A DNA stretch of 10,090 bases from Kordiimonadaceae bacterium (lineage in GTDB: Bacteria > Pseudomonadota > Alphaproteobacteria > Sphingomonadales > Emcibacteraceae): NCBI GenBank assembly GCA_018699075.1, contig JABIPV010000280.1, positions 1 through 10,090 on the forward strand. Direction: 5' to 3'. The number at the start of each line of letters is the position of its first letter. The first letter of the stretch is position 1. The notes beneath the pieces are model-generated. The model was not told the origin of the DNA and did no database searches. It was given only the letters and a program-made list of their open reading frames with translations. Position numbers and translations under genes: made by a program. Shown in pieces: positions 6,472 to 10,090 of this stretch.

Positions 6472-7712
6472 ATGAATAATCAAAATGACAACAGCAATAA
6501 TCATAGGCGCAATTTTTTAAAATTCTTGCTTGCTAGCCCCCTTATTGGTTATGCGGGGACAGCCCTAGCGTCTGATACTGGAAAATTAGATCCTGATTTA
6601 CAGTTTATTCTTGATCTAAAAAAAGAATTAATCTCTAGCCCTGAAGAGGCGCTCATATTTTTGATCTAGAAGCAGTTGCTCGTGAAACACTCCCTCGAGC
6701 CCATTATGGTTATATCGCCACAGGGGTTGCAGATGAACGAAGTCAGATTGCCAATAGACAAGGATATAAAAATATCCGGCTAAAAGCGCGGCGTATGGTC
6801 GATGTAAGAACGATTGACACCTCTGTTACCTTATTTGGACGAAAGTGGGCTTCACCGCTTGCTATCGCGCCAACAGGGCATCAAGGAGCTTATCATCCGC
6901 AAGGCGAATTAGCCGTTGCGCGTGCCGCAAAAGAAAAAGGCAAGCTGATGATGCTTTCAAATGTTACGTCTAATTCCGTTGAAGATGTCAATGAAGCCAG
7001 AGGGGAGCCTGTTTGGTTCCAATTATATGCAAGTGAGCATTGGTCTTCTAATTTGAAAATGATTGAACGTGCTGAGCGTGCGGGTTGTCCGGTTCTTATA
7101 CTGACCGTCGATATGGTAGGCGCAAGTTACAGAGAAACTCAGGACCTTTTCATGAGGCAAGATGATCGTAATTGTTCGGCTTGTCATGGTGAGGTTAGAA
7201 GTCCGTTTAGAGGACGCCCCATGTATGACGGTATTGATTTGAATGCTTATTTGGATGCAGGGGTTCGTTTTGACTGGGATTTGGTGAAGAAAATCAAAGA
7301 CACAACGGATATGAAGCTTATCATTAAAGGAATAACACACCCTCTTGATGCGAAACTATGTGTTGAGCATGGCGTTGATGGCATAATAGTTTCTAACCAC
7401 GGTGGTCGCTCGCAGGCGGATTCAAGAGGTACTATCGAGATATTACCTGAAATAGTTAAAGCGGTGGATGGGAGAATTCCTGTCATGGTTGATGGTGGCA
7501 TTCGCCGCGGTTCTGATATCTTCAAAGCTCTAGCGTTAGGTGCTACCGCTGTAGATATCGGCAGACCTTATTTATGGGGATTAGGGGCTTTCGGTCAGCC
7601 GGGGGTTGAGCGTATACTCGACATATTTGATGCAGAATTTAAAGTCGTTATGGAGCAAATGGGAATAACTTCTATAGACCAAATAACCCCGGCATCACTT
7701 GCATTACCTTAG
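6472..7712 (+). pseudogene. Tat-exported FMN-dependent alpha-hydroxy-acid dehydrogenase (lactate dehydrogenase family), frameshifted near 6658-6662
   Basis: Two pieces in different frames make one protein of about 413 residues. The first (6472-6669, 65 codons) opens with a twin-arginine signal, HRRNFLKFLLASPLIGY, ending near TALAS, and stops at TAG 6667-6669. The second runs in the -1 frame from about 6663 (DLEAVARETLPRAHYGYIATG) to 7712. It carries the family blocks APTGHQGAYHPQGE, WFQLYAS, LTVDM, IIKGI, SNHGGR with catalytic His at 7398-7400, and MVDGGIRRGSDIFKALALGA, so FMN and substrate sites look intact. Family members read roughly ALNVFDFEAVA here, so one lost T in the TTTTT run at 6658-6662 explains the break. 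It would oxidise a 2-hydroxy acid to a 2-oxo acid in the periplasm. It could be a sequencing error, a fresh mutation, or recoding. An in-loop CxxCH lies at 7173-7187. Confidence 0.85.
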
Positions 7713-7726
7713 GGAATCGCGAAGGA

Positions 7727-8485
7727 TTAATAACCAAGCTTATCCGATATGGCTTTTGCGCATATTAGTAATGGATCAATATAATATGTTCTGGTTTCAT
7801 TAAGCCTAAAGCTTGGCGTTGATACGCTTACACTTGCCACAGGTTCACCGCGAGCGTTCAAAATTGGTGCGCCGTAACAGACAATCCCGTTTTCATTTTC
7901 TTGATCATCTACAACAAAACCGTCTTTTTGCGCAGTCGCAATTTTCTGCCGTAACTTATCTGGATCAGTTGTTGTGAATGATGTAACCTGTTCCATGGGT
8001 AATCTATTAATAAGGTCAGACAGTTTTTGTGGTTTTAGCCCTGCAAGAAATGCTTTGCCTACACCCGTTGTATGAAAGGGAACAAGCACCCCGACAATAG
8101 ACGCCATACGAACGGCTTCTCGGCTTTCAATTTTGTCAATAATCATCATTTGTGTGCCGCTAGGAATTGCAAGATGAACGGTTTCGCCAGTTTCATCTCC
8201 AAGGCGTTCAAGATCAACACGGGCAATTTGCCTAATATCATTATTGGCAAGTGCGTTTCGGGCAAGTGATATAAGACGTGTACCAAGGCTATAACGTTTC
8301 TCAGGGCGTTGAACTATTAAGAGTTCAGCTTCAAGAGCTGAGAGCACCCTATAAAGGGTAGGCCGAGTAAGATCACTGGCTTCTAATATATCGGTTAATG
8401 AAGGAGGCCGTGGAGCATCCGCAATAAATTGTAAAATCTCTATATTACGGGAAAAACTTTTTGCTCCCTGAATTACTTTATTCAA
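7727..8485 (-). CDS. IclR-family transcriptional regulator
   Basis: This 252-residue regulator has a winged helix-turn-helix at about residues 12-70 (PPSLTDILEASDLTRPTLYRVLSAL is the core, 28-52). An effector-binding IclR domain fills the rest, with TGETVHLAIPSG at 99-110, PFHTTGVGKAFLAGL at 136-150, DGFVVDDQENENGIVCYGAPI near 188-208 and VASVSVSTPSFRL near 216-228. Such proteins bind a small metabolite, often a sugar acid or oxo acid. The gene converges on the catabolic operon with a 14-base gap, so it probably controls that operon and itself. Translation starts at TTG: no ATG or GTG suits, and a good Shine-Dalgarno sequence precedes it. Whether it represses or activates cannot be read here. 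Confidence 0.93.
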   Translation of the reverse strand: MNKVIQGAKSFSRNIEILQFIADAPRPPSLTDILEASDLTRPTLYRVLSALEAELLIVQRPEKRYSLGTRLISLARNALANNDIRQIARVDLERLGDETGETVHLAIPSGTQMMIIDKIESREAVRMASIVGVLVPFHTTGVGKAFLAGLKPQKLSDLINRLPMEQVTSFTTTDPDKLRQKIATAQKDGFVVDDQENENGIVCYGAPILNARGEPVASVSVSTPSFRLNETRTYYIDPLLICAKAISDKLGY

Positions 8486-8492
8486 TTATTGA

Positions 8493-8498
8493 TCCTTT
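8493..8498 (-). promoter_or_regulatory. Ribosome binding site that decides the TTG start of the IclR-family gene
   Basis: On the minus strand AAAGGA is followed by 7 bases and then TTG at 8485-8483. The first internal methionine of the frame is beyond residue 110, past the DNA-binding domain, so the TTG must be the start. Confidence 0.75.
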
Positions 8499-8551
8499 GC
8501 AGCCGTTACGAGATATTTCGTCATTATCTATGTACCCATTTTTCACATTAC

Positions 8552-8568
8552 TGTCCACTATATGGTCA
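8552..8568. promoter_or_regulatory. Candidate IclR-type operator (gapped inverted repeat)
   Basis: TGTCCA, then five bases (CTATA), then TGGTCA form an inverted repeat with one mismatched pair of six. It lies about 67 bases upstream of the IclR-family start. A TTGACC on the minus strand (8564-8569), close to a -35 hexamer, overlaps its right arm, though I see no convincing -10 at the right distance. Short, AT-centred inverted repeats of this size are typical targets of IclR dimers. Autoregulation is an inference, and I found no second copy inside the window. Confidence 0.4.
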
Positions 8569-8589
8569 AGCGCATTTTTAATAATAAAT

Positions 8590-8625
8590 CTGAGTGTCTG
8601 CTTTGGGTCGAAAGCAGACCCTCAG
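8590..8625 (-). terminator. Long hairpin, possible terminator for leftward transcription or dispersed palindrome
   Basis: The arms are CTGAG and GTCTGCTTT on the left, and AAAGCAGAC and CTCAG on the right: 14 pairs interrupted by a single T/C mismatch, with a 6-base GGGTCG loop. On the minus strand the bases after the hairpin (ATTTATTATT) are T-rich but not an unbroken T tract. An A5 run flanks the other side. It lies between the VanZ-like gene and the IclR-family gene, so it could stop leftward readthrough. The stem itself is certain; the terminator role is not. Confidence 0.45.
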
Positions 8626-8810
8626 AAAAAGCACAAATAGACCTTTAAATTAGACGTATCGGCGGGATATGACTGTCAACCCCTTAACTCTTTAACCCCA
8701 CCCGGGGGGTATGTCACCCTTTTGAAACTTGGAGTCTCTGATGAGCTAGTAGTACTTGTTTGGACGAACGATCAGCTATATTTTGGGAACTGGTATCGGG
8801 CTGTACTTTT

Positions 8811-9173
8811 TTAGTTTTGAGCTATAGATTTTATTTTTCGAAAGATAAAATATACCAAAGCCCCAACCAAAACCCCCAAACTATTTGCTATAACATCAAG
8901 AAATTCTGGGAATCGGCCCGGAATAAATGATTGTGCAACTTCTAGACAAATGCCTATTAAAATTTGTATTGCCAAAATCGATAATAAAGAATGTTTTTTG
9001 GTAGACGATAAAAGCGCGATAAAGGTGAGGATGAAATAAATTAAAAAATGAGCTACTTTATCATTAAATGATAGTTGAGTAGAAATTTGATCTTGAGGTA
9101 AAAGTGATAAAATCACTACTACCAATACCATTAACCCCCAAATTACTTTTCTTTTATTGTGTGATATTAACAT
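8811..9173 (-). CDS. VanZ-like small membrane protein
   Basis: This 120-residue protein has about four predicted membrane segments, near residues 10-25, 41-56, 62-78 and 96-112. It begins with a basic N-terminus and the short LLP motif at 24-26. The VanZ-family pattern is clear: DKVAHFLIYFILTFIALL at 38-55, then LEVAQSFIPGRFPEFLDVIANSLG at 77-100 with Glu78, Gln81, Arg87, Asp93 and Asn97, the polar residues usually kept. The biochemical role is not established; the founding member raises teicoplanin resistance, and most relatives are uncharacterised. AGGA lies 7 bases before the ATG. The gene is AT-rich compared with the operon and has no operon partner in view. Confidence 0.8.
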   Translation of the reverse strand: MLISHNKRKVIWGLMVLVVVILSLLPQDQISTQLSFNDKVAHFLIYFILTFIALLSSTKKHSLLSILAIQILIGICLEVAQSFIPGRFPEFLDVIANSLGVLVGALVYFIFRKIKSIAQN

Positions 9174-9474
9174 ATATATGTCCTAAGAGAATCTCAAAAT
9201 TAAAATTTTGGGTACTGTCAAATTAACTAGTATACCAATTCAGTATAGCTGCTACTTTTTATTAAATGGTCATATCATTTCAATATTTTAAACATAATCC
9301 TGCACTAAATAGGTAACTTTTAATTTTTCTGATTTATCTGGTTCTAAATATTCTTCGAAAAGCTTAAATAGCTATGTATAACTAGTTCATCTGCTGCTAC
9401 TCCAAGGGAAAGTTTCCCGATAACAACAAAACGATCTCGGACCTACCCACTAGGAAACCAATTTCTAACGAAGA
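9174..9474. other. AT-rich intergenic region, no gene seen
   Basis: About 300 bases without a credible reading frame. A TTGACA hexamer on the minus strand (9215-9220) lies upstream of the VanZ-like gene but has no matching -10. A five-pair stem, GGGAA/TTCCC at 9406-9418, has a 3-base loop and no T tract. Nothing else stands out. Confidence 0.5.
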
Positions 9475-10090
9475 TTAATAGATTTCTAATCCTCTCAGTC
9501 CAAGGCGCAAAAGCCGTTCTTCGATGGCATATAAGGGAATGCTTGCTTGTCCTTTCGCGGGATCATCACCGACGCCTGTAATGAAAGCAATAATACCTTC
9601 TTTATTTATTGGATCAAACCAAAACTGGCCCTGCAAACCGTATGCAGAGCCAAGATGGCCGTAAAAAACTTTACTTGTATTTGATAAACCCCAGTTTTTT
9701 AAATCAATGATATGTGTTGATAGGCCGTAAGTTGTCATCATACCGACCGAACTAGTGTCACCAAGAATGGCTTCACCACCAGTATGACCATTTTCAAGCC
9801 CAGAAGTATACTGCCAAACCGGCTTTATCATTTCAGCGATTGAGGCTTTAGAAATGATTCTCTTATGGTTATAAACACCATCATTAAGAAGCATTTGCAT
9901 AATAACTGATAGATCCCTTGAAGATGCACGAAGGCCACCTTGTGGTGATAAAAGAGTTGGGTTTTTACCAAGTTCATAAGCTTCAAGTGGCTTCAAATCA
10001 GGTATTTCCTCTCGGCCATAAAGTGTACTTTCATAATAACAGCTGATCTGGTCACCATCGACTTGTTCCACCCACGGTCCATCCAAGTTC
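9475..10090 (-). CDS. Serine hydrolase of the beta-lactamase (class C)/esterase family, C-terminal part
   Basis: The frame is open from the right edge to a TAA at 9475-9477, giving about 205 residues. The codon at 10086-10084 is TTG with open frame continuing to the edge, so the start lies outside. Counting from that TTG, SPQGGLRASSRDL at 47-59 followed by a helix ending in MLLNDG is typical of class C beta-lactamase-like proteins. GHLGSAYG at 143-150, followed by GQFWFDP, fits the HxG form of the KTG-box strand. The SxxK and YxN motifs would be in the missing N-terminal half. Possible roles include an esterase, D-aminopeptidase or peptidase; true antibiotic resistance is not implied. It seems unrelated to the operon on the left. 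Confidence 0.82.
   Translation of the reverse strand, partial: NLDGPWVEQVDGDQISCYYESTLYGREEIPDLKPLEAYELGKNPTLLSPQGGLRASSRDLSVIMQMLLNDGVYNHKRIISKASIAEMIKPVWQYTSGLENGHTGGEAILGDTSSVGMMTTYGLSTHIIDLKNWGLSNTSKVFYGHLGSAYGLQGQFWFDPINKEGIIAFITGVGDDPAKGQASIPLYAIEERLLRLGLRGLEIY

Larger units (their letters stand above)
8486..8810. other. Intergenic region between the IclR-family and VanZ-like genes
   Basis: This 325-base stretch contains the ribosome site, candidate operator and hairpin listed separately. The part from 8641 to 8810 has no recognised gene. One plus-strand frame is open from 8641 to a TAG at 8812-8814 (about 57 codons) but lacks an ATG or a ribosome site, so I do not call it. A short C/G-rich patch (ACCCC, then GGGGT) near 8696-8711 could form a small stem. 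Confidence 0.6.

Noticed and set aside
7023..7525. Minus-strand frames of 105 and 92 codons over the dehydrogenase
   Set aside because: They are shadows of conserved FMN-enzyme blocks on the plus strand.
8641..8814. Plus-strand open stretch of about 57 codons
   Set aside because: There is no ATG or ribosome site and no recognisable domain, and it runs into the end of the opposite-strand VanZ-like gene.
9215..9220. TTGACA on the minus strand as a promoter for the VanZ-like gene
   Set aside because: The sequence 16-18 bases downstream does not resemble TATAAT.
9231..9247. TATAC/GTATA short inverted repeat
   Set aside because: Five AT-rich pairs with a 7-base loop are expected by chance in this composition.

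Overview
The window looks like part of a Pseudomonadota (proteobacterial) chromosome, probably environmental or marine and of moderate GC. Gene families, Shine-Dalgarno sequences and tightly packed start/stop overlaps all point that way. A lower-GC alphaproteobacterium is my guess, but nothing in the window settles the lineage.

Positions 1-7712 hold one rightward run of nine genes that reads as a catabolic operon for a sugar acid or related hydroxy/oxo acid. In order: the 3' end of a small cupin gene; an RraA-family metal-dependent lyase; a DapA/N-acetylneuraminate lyase-superfamily aldolase or dehydratase; the three parts of a tripartite tricarboxylate transporter (periplasmic binding protein, small membrane protein, large membrane protein); 2-dehydro-3-deoxygalactonokinase; 2-dehydro-3-deoxy-6-phosphogalactonate aldolase; and a Tat-exported FMN-dependent alpha-hydroxy-acid dehydrogenase whose frame is broken by a one-base slip in a T run. 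The four genes from the small transporter subunit to the aldolase overlap by 11, 1 and 1 bases, so they are probably translationally coupled. The operon promoter must lie left of the window.

The kinase and aldolase together form the lower De Ley-Doudoroff route: 2-keto-3-deoxygalactonate to its 6-phosphate, then to pyruvate and glyceraldehyde 3-phosphate. The transporter would bring in the acid. The RraA-like and DapA-like enzymes are two further possible C-C or C-O lyases whose substrates are not obvious, so the operon may handle more than galactonate.

Positions 7727-8485 (minus strand) encode an IclR-family regulator with a TTG start, convergent with the operon after only 14 bases. It is the likely local regulator. 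A gapped inverted repeat at 8552-8568 in its upstream region is a candidate operator, and a strong hairpin at 8590-8625 separates it from the next genes.

Positions 8640-10090 appear unrelated: AT-rich spacers around a small VanZ-like membrane protein (minus), then the C-terminal part of a beta-lactamase-fold serine hydrolase (minus) that runs off the right edge. I saw no tRNA, rRNA, CRISPR array, insertion sequence or phage gene.
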